A program made the position numbers and the translations under genes. 7,149 nucleotides of DNA, taken from the NCBI GenBank assembly GCA_964457365.1, contig CAYWFP010000146.1, positions 1 to 7,149 of the forward strand, written 5' to 3'. Numbering within the stretch: position 1 is the first letter of the stretch; each line of letters begins with the position of its first letter. The stretch is from CAYWFP01 sp964457365 (lineage in GTDB: Bacteria > Planctomycetota > SZUA-567). Under the pieces are notes generated by a model. That model searched no databases, was not told the origin of the DNA, and was given only the letters and a program-made list of their open reading frames with translations. Below, in pieces: positions 1 through 6,512 of the stretch.

Positions 1-2547
1 ACTCCTTCAACATCTCTTTCAAAAGCAAACAAGAATGGAGCCATATACAGAGAGACGATGGCTGTTACCAAATTCGATTGGAACTATACAGGATCATACG
101 GAATACAAACTACGAGGGTAACTCGGAACGATTTCTTGCTCAGCAAGACCAAACACTGGAAGGACGGTGTATATAGCGAAATAGAATACTTGGACTTTGA
201 CGACTACAACGGTCTGCCCAGGCAAACCAAATTGTCGTGGAATGGACAGACAAAGATTGATGGTCAGGAGTTTGCTCACTCTAAGTATTCGGGCATGGCA
301 GAAAAGGACGTCAACAGTACAAGTTACTCCAGCACCAAGAACATGCTCACTCAGGTTTGCCAAGAATATACCAAGAGAACGGATGGAAAGATCGTCCAGT
401 GCAATATGTTTCCGTGGGCTGAATATGGTAATATGAGCAGTACTTCGTGGAGACGTGCTGGAACGTTCATGTGGAAGGCAGATGAACCGCAAACTGCATT
501 ACCTTCCTTCTCATGGTCCTCGCCTCCGTGGGATGCGCAATCAGCGTCTTGGACTCTGGGTGAGCAGATAGTTGCATATGACGACGTCGGGCATGAAATT
601 GGCGAAAAGAATGCGATGAACGTCTACAATTCTGCCGTATACGGGTATGGTAATCATCTGCAAACTGCTATTATCAAAGGCGCGGGCCTGAATGAAGTTG
701 GGATTTTTACTTGCGACTATGATCTTGACCAAGATGGGAAGTTCGATACGTTCTATGGTTGGGGCAAAGGAAACAGCCTTGTTCGTGAGCCAGTAGACAA
801 TAATGATCCTGTCCCTCATTTTGGAATAAAGGCTGTTTTGGTTGACGAGAACAGTACGCCTTACGGGTACGGCCCATCAAAGGACATTGAAGGTGTGGAT
901 GTTAACAAGGATTATCTGTTTTCTGCATGGGTTCGCCCAAGAAACCAAAATGACATTCGGTTTATGGTTGAAGTCTGGATTGGCGGAACGCAACGCAATG
1001 ATCTTCACTTGGGCGACGATTTCGGCAATCTTCCACAGAACAAATGGCAAAGAATTGAGCGGCGAATAACATCTGATATGTTGAAGCAGCGCGAACAGCA
1101 GGGCGGTGGCACTATCAGTAAACTACGAATCTGGATCGGCTGGGCTGATGCGAACAACAAACCGGATTTCTATGTTGATGATATTCGGTTTCATCCTGCT
1201 GATGCTCTCGTGCGAACCTTCTATTACGATCCTGAATTGCGCAAACCTATTGCAATAGTTGATGAGAATGGCAGAGGCAAAACGTTTGAGTATGACGGTC
1301 TTGGAAGGTTGGTAGCGTCGTTCAATTCTTCGAAAATGAAAGTCAGTGAGACTGAGTATCAGTATGCAGAACAAGGCGACCGGATATATGTAAAGCATGA
1401 CGCTTCAGGCTCCAACAACGGAACCTCTTGGTCAAATGCATACACTTCTTTGGCGAATGCACTCGCGCACAGCGATGAACATGACGAGATTTGGATTGCC
1501 GGTGGAACATATAGACCAACGAGCGGTTCAGATGCTGATGTGTCTTTTGTTCTCAAGAAGGGCCAAAAACTGTACGGTGGGTTCAGCGGAAGTGAAGATG
1601 AACTTTCTGAAAGGGCCAATATTTGGTGGGACAACGCTACCTATCTGGACGGAAATATCGGCGGCTCCGGTGAGGAAGACAATACGCTTGTCATAGTAAA
1701 GGGCGCAGACGACTGTTTGCTTGGCAACATGCAAATTCAATATGCAAGAAATCACGGTGTATCACTAACGGATATTACGGGATTTACGTTCACCGACTGT
1801 AAGTTCTACAAAAACAAATCAAAAACGACGGCGTCATACGAAGGGTGGGGTGGTGCACTGTTTGCAAAGAACAGTTCAGAAATACAAATCCTTGATGCTT
1901 GTGTTTTTGACAATTGTGAAGCTGATGAGGGGGCTGGAGCAATCTATGCTAATGAAGTTTCGAATTTGTTTGTTGACAACGCCTGGTTTTACAAAAACAA
2001 GGCTGGTGAATTTGCGGGAGCTATTTCTCTGCACAACTCAGATGCATGTAGTTTTGTTGAATGTGATTTTCTGGAACAGAAAGGAACTCCCGTGTGTGGT
2101 GTGATGGATGTCTATCGTTCCAACGTAAGTTTGAGTGGTGGACAATTCTACAACAATGAAGCTACAACATTCTACGGGGCTATCTGGAATACCGAATCTG
2201 CCCTTCGGATTAATGATGTCTTATTTGCCTACAATGATGCACTTGCGGGTGATGGCGGGGCAATCATGAATCAGCGTGGGACACTGATTGTGACCAGTAG
2301 CGAGTTCGCACTCAACTCTGCGAGCAGATATGCCGGGGCAATTTACAGCTACGAAGGTAAATTAAGAGTATCCAATACGGAGTTCAGGGCAAATAGCGCC
2401 GGGCAGAATGGTGGAGCAATAGTCTGCTATACTCCTGAAAATGGCATAACTGGATATCTGGACCAATGGAGCAATACTTTCTCGGGTAATTCGGCTCCTC
2501 AAAATCCCGACATCTTAACATCACGGACAAATATCGGCCCGTGGTAA
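1..2547 (+). CDS. YD/RHS-type repeat protein with C-terminal PMP-like beta-helix (5' end outside window)
   Basis: The frame is open from base 1 with no stop, so the ATG at 58 is probably internal and the N-terminus lies upstream. Numbering is from that ATG. Residues 222-230 (DLDQDGKFD) form a DxDxDGxxD calcium-loop-like motif. Residues ~282-381 resemble a jelly-roll carbohydrate-binding region ending in YVDDIRFHPADA, a junction common just before YD repeats in RHS-like proteins. YD-type motifs follow at 389-392 (YYDP) and 410-418 (FEYDGLGRL). From ~443 (IYVKHDASGSNNGTSW) to the end is a right-handed beta-helix with seven G-A-[IL] motifs at about 599, 628, 655, 708, 735, 761 and 787, as in chlamydial PMP repeats, ending with FSGNSAPQNPDI. 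It is probably exported or surface-exposed, with binding or adhesion as the likely role; no catalytic site is visible. No C-terminal anchor or sorting tail is seen. The next gene starts 31 bases downstream, suggesting co-transcription. Confidence 0.85.
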   Translation, partial: TPSTSLSKANKNGAIYRETMAVTKFDWNYTGSYGIQTTRVTRNDFLLSKTKHWKDGVYSEIEYLDFDDYNGLPRQTKLSWNGQTKIDGQEFAHSKYSGMAEKDVNSTSYSSTKNMLTQVCQEYTKRTDGKIVQCNMFPWAEYGNMSSTSWRRAGTFMWKADEPQTALPSFSWSSPPWDAQSASWTLGEQIVAYDDVGHEIGEKNAMNVYNSAVYGYGNHLQTAIIKGAGLNEVGIFTCDYDLDQDGKFDTFYGWGKGNSLVREPVDNNDPVPHFGIKAVLVDENSTPYGYGPSKDIEGVDVNKDYLFSAWVRPRNQNDIRFMVEVWIGGTQRNDLHLGDDFGNLPQNKWQRIERRITSDMLKQREQQGGGTISKLRIWIGWADANNKPDFYVDDIRFHPADALVRTFYYDPELRKPIAIVDENGRGKTFEYDGLGRLVASFNSSKMKVSETEYQYAEQGDRIYVKHDASGSNNGTSWSNAYTSLANALAHSDEHDEIWIAGGTYRPTSGSDADVSFVLKKGQKLYGGFSGSEDELSERANIWWDNATYLDGNIGGSGEEDNTLVIVKGADDCLLGNMQIQYARNHGVSLTDITGFTFTDCKFYKNKSKTTASYEGWGGALFAKNSSEIQILDACVFDNCEADEGAGAIYANEVSNLFVDNAWFYKNKAGEFAGAISLHNSDACSFVECDFLEQKGTPVCGVMDVYRSNVSLSGGQFYNNEATTFYGAIWNTESALRINDVLFAYNDALAGDGGAIMNQRGTLIVTSSEFALNSASRYAGAIYSYEGKLRVSNTEFRANSAGQNGGAIVCYTPENGITGYLDQWSNTFSGNSAPQNPDILTSRTNIGPW

Positions 2548-2578
2548 CGAGGACAAACCATAGGACAGAGATCTGTAA

Positions 2579-3439
2579 ATGTATACAATATCCTTCGTGA
2601 TTGCAGTGCTACTTTGGGGAACTATTTCCAACGCGGAAACTGCGGATTCATCCGGGGTCGTCACCGGAATGGATACGATCAATCTGAGCTTGGATGAAGC
2701 AGATGTTTGTCGCTCTCTTGCTTGCGATTTCCTCTCCGGTGACGTAGTCGAATTAACGAGTGACAACCGCGATTCTCTTGAGTACTTCCTCCTGTTTACA
2801 GTGGAGAGCCCCGGTAGGATGTCCATAAGTTTTCCTCATGGAAGCCGGTTCGCTCTAAATCCGCTTTCGTGTTTTGACAGTATTTACAGTGCAGATGAAG
2901 TTCAGGGATGCCCTCAATGTGATACGGCGGATTATTCGTGTACAGTCTATGATGACATGGTTTATTGGCCACCCGTCCATGAAATGTATGTATCGCAGAT
3001 TCCTGGCAAATCCGATTTAGCCAAGAATATTCCTGTAAAGCTTAAACTTGTAAATGAGAATGCCATCCTTGAGGGTAACACTGTTTATTTAAGTTTAGTT
3101 TTGCTATGGGCCGCGAATTTGGACGGTGGCTCCACGTTGTTTACCCAAGGAAAGGATGTGAAGGAAATTACGACAGATTCGCTCCCTGATCATCCAAATC
3201 TTATGGTGATAGGAAAGAATGGTGGCTCTGCGGTTGAATTGACACGCAACTCGAAGATGTCAATTGTTGTGCGTGGAGGTAATCCAAGGTTTTCGACTTT
3301 CCGAAATCAGACGCTGAATCAGAACGTTATGTTTGATCCTTTGGGGAGGATATTTGGGAAGCATCGGCAAGGTCGCAAGGCAGAGCTACGTGGAGCAGCG
3401 GGTGTGTTCATTGTTGCGTCCCCGTCGCGCAATGAATGA
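2579..3439 (+). CDS. Secreted protein of unknown function with type IX sorting-like C-terminal tail
   Basis: The 286-residue product starts with a signal peptide: hydrophobic residues 4-15, then ISNA-E, with likely cleavage after Ala19. The mature part has six cysteines (44, 49, 98, 111, 114, 121). Two form a CPQC pair at 111-114, and disulfides in an extracytoplasmic compartment are plausible. The last ~35 residues read FDPLGRIFGKHRQGRK, then GVFIVA at 275-280. This D-x-x-GR ... GV-[FY]-[IL]-V pattern resembles C-terminal sorting domains of type IX secretion substrates and related tails in Fibrobacterota; that resemblance is pattern recognition only. I do not recognise the central domain. 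The start is supported by the signal peptide; the ribosome site is weak (AGGA at 2562-2565, rather far from the ATG). It lies 31 bases after the beta-helix gene, and its stop overlaps an ATG at 3436 (ATGA). Confidence 0.8.
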   Translation: MYTISFVIAVLLWGTISNAETADSSGVVTGMDTINLSLDEADVCRSLACDFLSGDVVELTSDNRDSLEYFLLFTVESPGRMSISFPHGSRFALNPLSCFDSIYSADEVQGCPQCDTADYSCTVYDDMVYWPPVHEMYVSQIPGKSDLAKNIPVKLKLVNENAILEGNTVYLSLVLLWAANLDGGSTLFTQGKDVKEITTDSLPDHPNLMVIGKNGGSAVELTRNSKMSIVVRGGNPRFSTFRNQTLNQNVMFDPLGRIFGKHRQGRKAELRGAAGVFIVASPSRNE

Positions 3440-3474
3440 CGCTATGGGAATGCTTGACTGTTTGCGTAAATGAG

Positions 3475-3480
3475 AAAGGA
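3475..3480 (+). promoter_or_regulatory. Ribosome binding site that decides the start at 3487
   Basis: AAAGGA lies six bases before the ATG at 3487, and that ATG begins a good signal peptide. The upstream in-frame ATG at 3436 overlaps the previous stop (ATGA) but has no comparable site, and its use would place 17 non-hydrophobic residues before the signal peptide. The 3487 start is therefore preferred. Confidence 0.65.
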
Positions 3481-3486
3481 ATATTC

Positions 3487-3885
3487 ATGAAGTTTGAGAA
3501 TGTGTTGTTGTTGTTTGTTGTAGTTCTTTCTGTGGTAATAGATATAAATGCTGACAGCCTGTCGGTGACAAGCCCTGCGATTGGTCAACAGCTACAACAG
3601 GGACAGCAATTCCAAATTCAATGGCAAAATGCCAATGGGGATTCAGTGAATCTATACGTAGAGAAGGACGGGGATTCACTTGCTACCGTTGATACAACGG
3701 CGGTTCCTAACACGGGAACCTATCAAGCGCATGCAAAATGGCTTTGGGGCTTGGGTGATGATTTTCGCATCATTTTGACCGATGGTGACAGCATGATTGC
3801 CAAGAGCGATTCTTTCTCTATTTTTGAGACAAACATCGAGCTACAGCAATCGACACTTGACCGGGGTAGCTATGGCTCACCATAG
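3487..3885 (+). CDS. Small secreted protein with Kre9/KNH-like beta-sandwich domain
   Basis: The 132-residue product has a signal peptide (MKFENVLLLF..., hydrophobic residues 6-18, likely cleavage after Ala22 in DINA-D). The mature part starts SLSVTSPAIGQQLQQGQQ and continues to QIQWQNANGDSVNLYVEKDG. This is the pattern of the Kre9/KNH (Ser-Thr-rich GPI-anchored-like, PF10342) domain: 'P..G....G....I.W', a central Y, then a 'W.....FRI.L.DG....KSDSFSI' end strand. In bacteria this domain is usually one module of larger secreted proteins; its ligand is unknown. Here it stands alone and ends about 17 residues after the domain (ELQQSTLDRGSYGSP), without the sorting tail seen in its upstream neighbour. 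It could be complete or lack a former C-terminal part. It is probably co-transcribed with the two genes upstream. Confidence 0.8.
   Translation: MKFENVLLLFVVVLSVVIDINADSLSVTSPAIGQQLQQGQQFQIQWQNANGDSVNLYVEKDGDSLATVDTTAVPNTGTYQAHAKWLWGLGDDFRIILTDGDSMIAKSDSFSIFETNIELQQSTLDRGSYGSP
3870..3885. repeat. Perfect short palindrome at the convergent gene junction
   Basis: CTATGG (3870-3875), loop CTCA, CCATAG (3880-3885). The right arm contains the TAG stop of the Kre9-like gene and ends exactly at the boundary with the stop codon of the opposing zinc-ribbon gene. No T-run follows on either strand, so alone it is not a standard intrinsic terminator. It could be chance, part of a bidirectional stop structure, or an insertion scar. 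Confidence 0.5.
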
Positions 3886-3912
3886 TCAGGTTGCATTCAA
3901 GCCAGACTTTTT
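3885..3912 (+). terminator. Probable intrinsic terminator of the three-gene + operon
   Basis: GTC (3885-3887) pairs with GAC (3905-3907), an A.A mismatch follows, then GGTT (3889-3892) pairs with AGCC (3900-3903, one G.U) around a 7-base loop. Five T residues (3908-3912) follow immediately. The stem is short and imperfect, but its position just after the last + stop is right. It lies wholly within the last codons of the opposing zinc-ribbon gene. Confidence 0.45.
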
Positions 3913-5646
3913 ACCGCTTTTCCCCCACCCTTTCCTCACCTTTCGTCGTATTCCTCGCTGCCTGTCGCGATAGCAGTCCGGGCAACCTCGACCGTTGCTG
4001 TTACGGGATGCGATAACGGCGGACCAGGCATGACCGTAGCGGCACAACCACCACACTTTGAAACCTGCATTGGCGAACACATCTTCGGGGGTGAGGCCAC
4101 CGTTCAAGACGGGGTGCCATTCTTTTGCGAGTTCCGGGTTTATGACAGCCAGGGATTTCTCGGGGGATAATCGGCGGGGTGGATCGGAACAATAGGGGCA
4201 ACCAGAGCCGCGTGTTCTTCCGGCGACTGAGGCAAAGTATTCGTGACCCTTTTTACATCGCCACCAGACTTTGCGATGAGTCGAGGGCATCACGTCGGAT
4301 GGCTTGAGTTTACCATTCTTTCTGCGATTCCACTCCTTGGCGATTTTCGGATAAAGTGTGGCGAATGAAGTTTCCGGGGAAACGGCCTGATGCGTGCAGT
4401 ACGGACACTGATGGCCGCCGCCATTTCGGTTGGATAATGTGTTTTGCCATTCATGACCGGCAGCGCATTTCCACCAGTATTTCTTGTTCGAGAATGCTGT
4501 GACATCGCAGGGAGTCAGGTCGCCATTTTTGGTTGGATGCCATTCCTTGGCGAGCTTGGGGTTGACGACAGCCAAATTGTTTTTCGCATCGGGCTTGAGA
4601 CCGGCACAATATGGACAGCCATGACCGCGTTTTCTGATGGCGATGGGTGCCTGCCATGAATGTCCTTTCCGGCATTTCCACCAGACTTTCCTGCTTGACC
4701 CCATTGTGACATCTTTGGGCGTGAGCTTGCCGTTTTTTGACGGGTGCCATTCCCGTGCCAGTTTCGGATTGAGCGTTTGAAGGCAGTTATCCTTACAGGC
4801 TTTCCGGCCAGTGCAGTACGGGCACCCAAATCGCGAACGGTCATTGACGCTGGTTTTCCACTCGTGGCCTTTCTTGCACCGCCACCAGACGCGTTTGTTT
4901 GAATGCAAGGTAACATCCGACGCAGTGAGCTTCCCATTGTGTGTAGGATGCCACTCTTTCGCAACCGAGGGACTGAGTGCAGCCAGATTGTTGTCGTCTC
5001 CTACGCGCTGTCCTGAGCAGTAGGGGCAGCCATTCCCGTTACGCCGCTCAATGACCATTGCCTGGTACTCATGGCCCTTGCTGCATTTCCACCATACCCG
5101 CTTATTCGAGCCGGGTCTGACATCCTTGGCAGTCAGTTTTCCATTCTTTTCTTTGTGCCATTGTCGGGCGAGCTTGGGATACAGCGTTGCCAGGCTGTTA
5201 TCCTTGCAGACCCGGTGACCTGAGCAGTACGGGCAGTTCTGGCCGCGAGAACGGTGCTGGGGGCGAGCTTGCCACTCATGACCTTTTGAGCATTTCCACC
5301 AGATTAACCGGCTGGAATGCGGGAGAATGTCTTTGGGTGATAGTCTCTGGTTTCGTGTTGGATGCCACTGTTTTACGATTTCGGGTTTTAGAGCGGCCAG
5401 GTTGTTATCTTTGGTGGGACGGCGACCGGAACAGTACGGACAGCCCCGGCCTGATGCACGATGTGAGACAGTATCCTGCCACTCATGCTTTTTGTCGCAC
5501 TTCCACCAGAATTTTCTCCCGCTGCCGGGGCCTACATCGGATGGTTTCAATGTTCCATTCTTTGTGGGGTGCCATTGACGGGCGATGGTGGGGTGCTTGG
5601 CCGCGAGGCTGTCTTTCTTGAGGATTTTGGAGAGGGTGCCGGGCAT
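3886..5646 (-). CDS. Eight-module zinc-ribbon (DUF4379/PF14311-type) protein
   Basis: The 586-residue product has eight tandem modules at about 12-80, 81-149, 150-218, 219-286, 287-355, 356-426, 427-497 and 498-566, then a basic tail (KVRKGWGKSGKKSG). The module consensus is [NS]LA..P..A.EWHP.KNG.LTP.DV...S...VWW.C..GHEW......R..G.GCPYCSG. All eight keep the putative zinc ligands C-x3-H and CxxC. Modules 1 (KKHEW), 7 (EWNRRKNG) and 8 (CPDC) vary around them. This matches the 'probable zinc-ribbon' family, known in bacteria and giant viruses; its function is not established, though nucleic-acid binding is a reasonable guess. Some family members carry a nuclease domain, but none is seen here. 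ATG 5646 is chosen because typical sequence begins there. The frame extends to a TTG at 5763 with unconvincing sequence. No good ribosome site is visible. Base composition is richer in GC than the + genes. Confidence 0.85.
   Translation of the reverse strand: MPGTLSKILKKDSLAAKHPTIARQWHPTKNGTLKPSDVGPGSGRKFWWKCDKKHEWQDTVSHRASGRGCPYCSGRRPTKDNNLAALKPEIVKQWHPTRNQRLSPKDILPHSSRLIWWKCSKGHEWQARPQHRSRGQNCPYCSGHRVCKDNSLATLYPKLARQWHKEKNGKLTAKDVRPGSNKRVWWKCSKGHEYQAMVIERRNGNGCPYCSGQRVGDDNNLAALSPSVAKEWHPTHNGKLTASDVTLHSNKRVWWRCKKGHEWKTSVNDRSRFGCPYCTGRKACKDNCLQTLNPKLAREWHPSKNGKLTPKDVTMGSSRKVWWKCRKGHSWQAPIAIRKRGHGCPYCAGLKPDAKNNLAVVNPKLAKEWHPTKNGDLTPCDVTAFSNKKYWWKCAAGHEWQNTLSNRNGGGHQCPYCTHQAVSPETSFATLYPKIAKEWNRRKNGKLKPSDVMPSTHRKVWWRCKKGHEYFASVAGRTRGSGCPYCSDPPRRLSPEKSLAVINPELAKEWHPVLNGGLTPEDVFANAGFKVWWLCRYGHAWSAVIASRNSNGRGCPDCYRDRQRGIRRKVRKGWGKSGKKSGLNAT
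3949..5613 (-). repeat. Tandem coding repeat array, eight units of ~204-213 bases
   Basis: These are the eight zinc-ribbon modules at DNA level. Recurrent marks on the + strand are versions of TTTCCACCAGA (the VWWKC codons) and GCAGTACGGGCA (the CPYC codons), recurring about every 207 bases. The units have diverged well beyond near-identity, so the array is old or under diversifying change rather than a recent expansion. Confidence 0.85.
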
Positions 5647-5788
5647 TCTTGACCGCAATCTGTTTTTTGTCCGTGCTAGTTTACCGACTGATACAGTGAC
5701 CGTAACCAGCGGTAAAAAGAAAATACGATAACGGTACAAAGCTTGACGGCGGACGGACAGCAAACGATACGTATTTCAGTGTGGTAGC

Positions 5789-5811
5789 CTCCCGCTGATG
5801 CCGAGCGGGAG
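5789..5811. repeat. Hairpin, 8-bp perfect stem
   Basis: CTCCCGCT (5789-5796), 7-base loop GATGCCG, AGCGGGAG (5804-5811). No T-run follows on either strand. It sits 26 bases before the next hairpin, which does have one. Confidence 0.7.
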
Positions 5812-5836
5812 AATTGGAGCGTAGTGTGATGTGGTA

Positions 5837-5864
5837 TCGGCACTGAGTCGAGTGCCGAATTTTT
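5837..5864 (+). terminator. Intrinsic terminator-like hairpin, + strand
   Basis: TCGGCACT (5837-5844), loop GAGTCG, AGTGCCGA (5851-5858): a perfect 8-bp GC-rich stem, then ATTTTT with five T residues at 5860-5864. The structure is good for a + strand transcript, yet no + strand gene lies just upstream. It may end a short RNA or block transcription entering the block. It has no T-run in the - direction. Confidence 0.5.
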
Positions 5865-5912
5865 ACCGTAGCTCGCTTCACACCCGCTCAGGCTGTAGTG
5901 TATCCGCACAGA

Positions 5913-5993
5913 CGCACAACCGGGCAAGGGCGTTCGCTTCGCAAATTGCCTCTACGCTGTTCCGCCAACTTCGCCCGTTGCGGCGGTTGTGCG
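5913..5993. repeat. Long imperfect hairpin, 19 bp, attC-like boxes
   Basis: CGCACAACCG (5913-5922) pairs perfectly with CGGTTGTGCG (5984-5993). After a 1x2 internal loop, GCAAGGGCG (5924-5932) pairs with CGCCCGTTGC (5972-5981) with G5977 bulged. The loop is 39 bases. The outer boxes GCACAAC and GTTGTGC are one base off the integron attC core boxes RYYYAAC and GTTRRRY, and the 79-base span fits attC length. It could equally be a structured RNA or a repetitive extragenic element. Confidence 0.6.
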
Positions 5994-6043
5994 CAATGCG
6001 GAATTGGATCGTATCACCGCCCGACCCGCGCCGCGTTTTTCTC

Positions 6044-6068
6044 ACCGGCATTTCTGTAGGATGCCGGT
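6044..6068. repeat. Hairpin, 8-bp perfect stem
   Basis: ACCGGCAT (6044-6051), 9-base loop, ATGCCGGT (6061-6068). On the + strand it is followed by ATTTCTTT, a weak T-rich tail, so it might be a poor terminator. Confidence 0.6.
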
Positions 6069-6156
6069 ATTTCTTTGCGTCGCACCCATCCGCCTCAAGG
6101 CTCCCGAAGAACAACTTTTCTTTTTCGCTGCGCTCTTTTCTTTGTGACTTATGGGA

Positions 6157-6171
6157 AACCCCTCCGGGGTT
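6157..6171. repeat. Short GC hairpin
   Basis: AACCCC (6157-6162), loop TCC, GGGGTT (6166-6171). It lies just before the larger hairpin at 6186-6237, with no T-run after it. Confidence 0.5.
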
Positions 6172-6185
6172 GCACGGGTAAGGAC

Positions 6186-6237
6186 CATTATTCGCGCTGG
6201 ACATTCTCCAAAAATGTCCGGCGCGATTTCTATAATG
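6186..6237 (+). repeat. Two-part hairpin with a G.U pair
   Basis: Inner stem: CGCGCTGGACATT (6193-6205) with AATGTCCGGCGCG (6213-6225), 13 pairs including U6198.G6220, loop CTCCAAA. After an asymmetric 1x6 internal loop an outer stem forms, CATTAT (6186-6191) with ATAATG (6232-6237). The wobble is a valid G.U only on the + strand; the - strand would have A.C. Confidence 0.65.
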
Positions 6238-6263
6238 TGATTCGGGTGGGGCGGGGGGCTACA

Positions 6264-6314
6264 GCCGTGGGACAAACTTCTGTACCAGGAACGGTGCAGT
6301 AGGACTGCCACGGC
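6264..6314 (+). repeat. Nested double stem
   Basis: Outer stem GCCGTGG (6264-6270) with CCACGGC (6308-6314), perfect 7 bp. Inner stem CTGTACC (6280-6286) with GGTGCAG (6293-6299), 7 pairs with one U6283.G6296 wobble, loop AGGAAC. The unpaired flanks are 9 and 8 bases, giving a symmetric two-stem shape. Confidence 0.55.
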
Positions 6315-6349
6315 AAATACGATTTCATCTACCGCATAAGCGTAAGTGT

Positions 6350-6390
6350 CCGTGCTGCAGGTCGACGTTTTACGGCGGGTGGAAGCACGG
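6350..6390 (+). repeat. Tandem related hairpin, copy 1
   Basis: CCGTGCT (6350-6356) pairs with AGCACGG (6384-6390). Inside is GGTCGACGTTTTACGG (6360-6375), which aligns with copy 2 (6428-6443) at 12 of 16 positions, all four differences being transitions. A small apical stem, CG (6366-6367) with CG (6373-6374), sits above an A6365.G6375 mismatch that is also present in copy 2. Confidence 0.55.
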
Positions 6391-6420
6391 CCACGGAGCG
6401 CATACCATAGCCAGGGCTCT

Positions 6421-6459
6421 CCGTGCCGGTTGACGCTTCGCGGAAACCGAGTTGCACGG
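6421..6459 (+). repeat. Tandem related hairpin, copy 2
   Basis: CCGTGC (6421-6426) pairs with GCACGG (6454-6459). Directly inside, CGGTT (6427-6431) pairs with AACCG (6445-6449), then tandem G.A pairs (6432/6444 and 6433/6443), then CGC-TTC-GCG at 6434-6442. A 4-base bulge (6450-6453) separates the two stems on the 3' side. The base CTCCGTG (6419-6425) can instead pair with CACGGAG (6392-6398), and ACCGAGT (6446-6452) with ACTCGGT (6495-6501), so alternative folds exist. Confidence 0.55.
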
Positions 6460-6512
6460 GATACGTATCGGAACTGTTTGTGCTTGGAATACGGACTCGG
6501 TCTCGACCCAAG

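Noticed and set aside
3436..3486. Upstream ATG for the Kre9-like gene
   Set aside because: The ATG at 3487 has a well-placed AAAGGA and starts the signal peptide; the ATGA overlap at 3436 may only aid coupling.
3949..5613. CRISPR-like or diversity-generating array
   Set aside because: The ~207-base period is explained by coding repeats of a zinc-ribbon protein; units are too long and too diverged for CRISPR, and no reverse transcriptase or cas gene is present.
5647..5763. N-terminal extension of the zinc-ribbon protein to a TTG start at 5763
   Set aside because: The added 39 residues are unlike the family, there is no ribosome site before the TTG, and the ATG at 5646 directly precedes the first module.
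5878..6204. 108-residue - strand open frame
   Set aside because: It runs through four inverted repeats and has no ribosome site or known motif; more likely a by-product of few stop codons.
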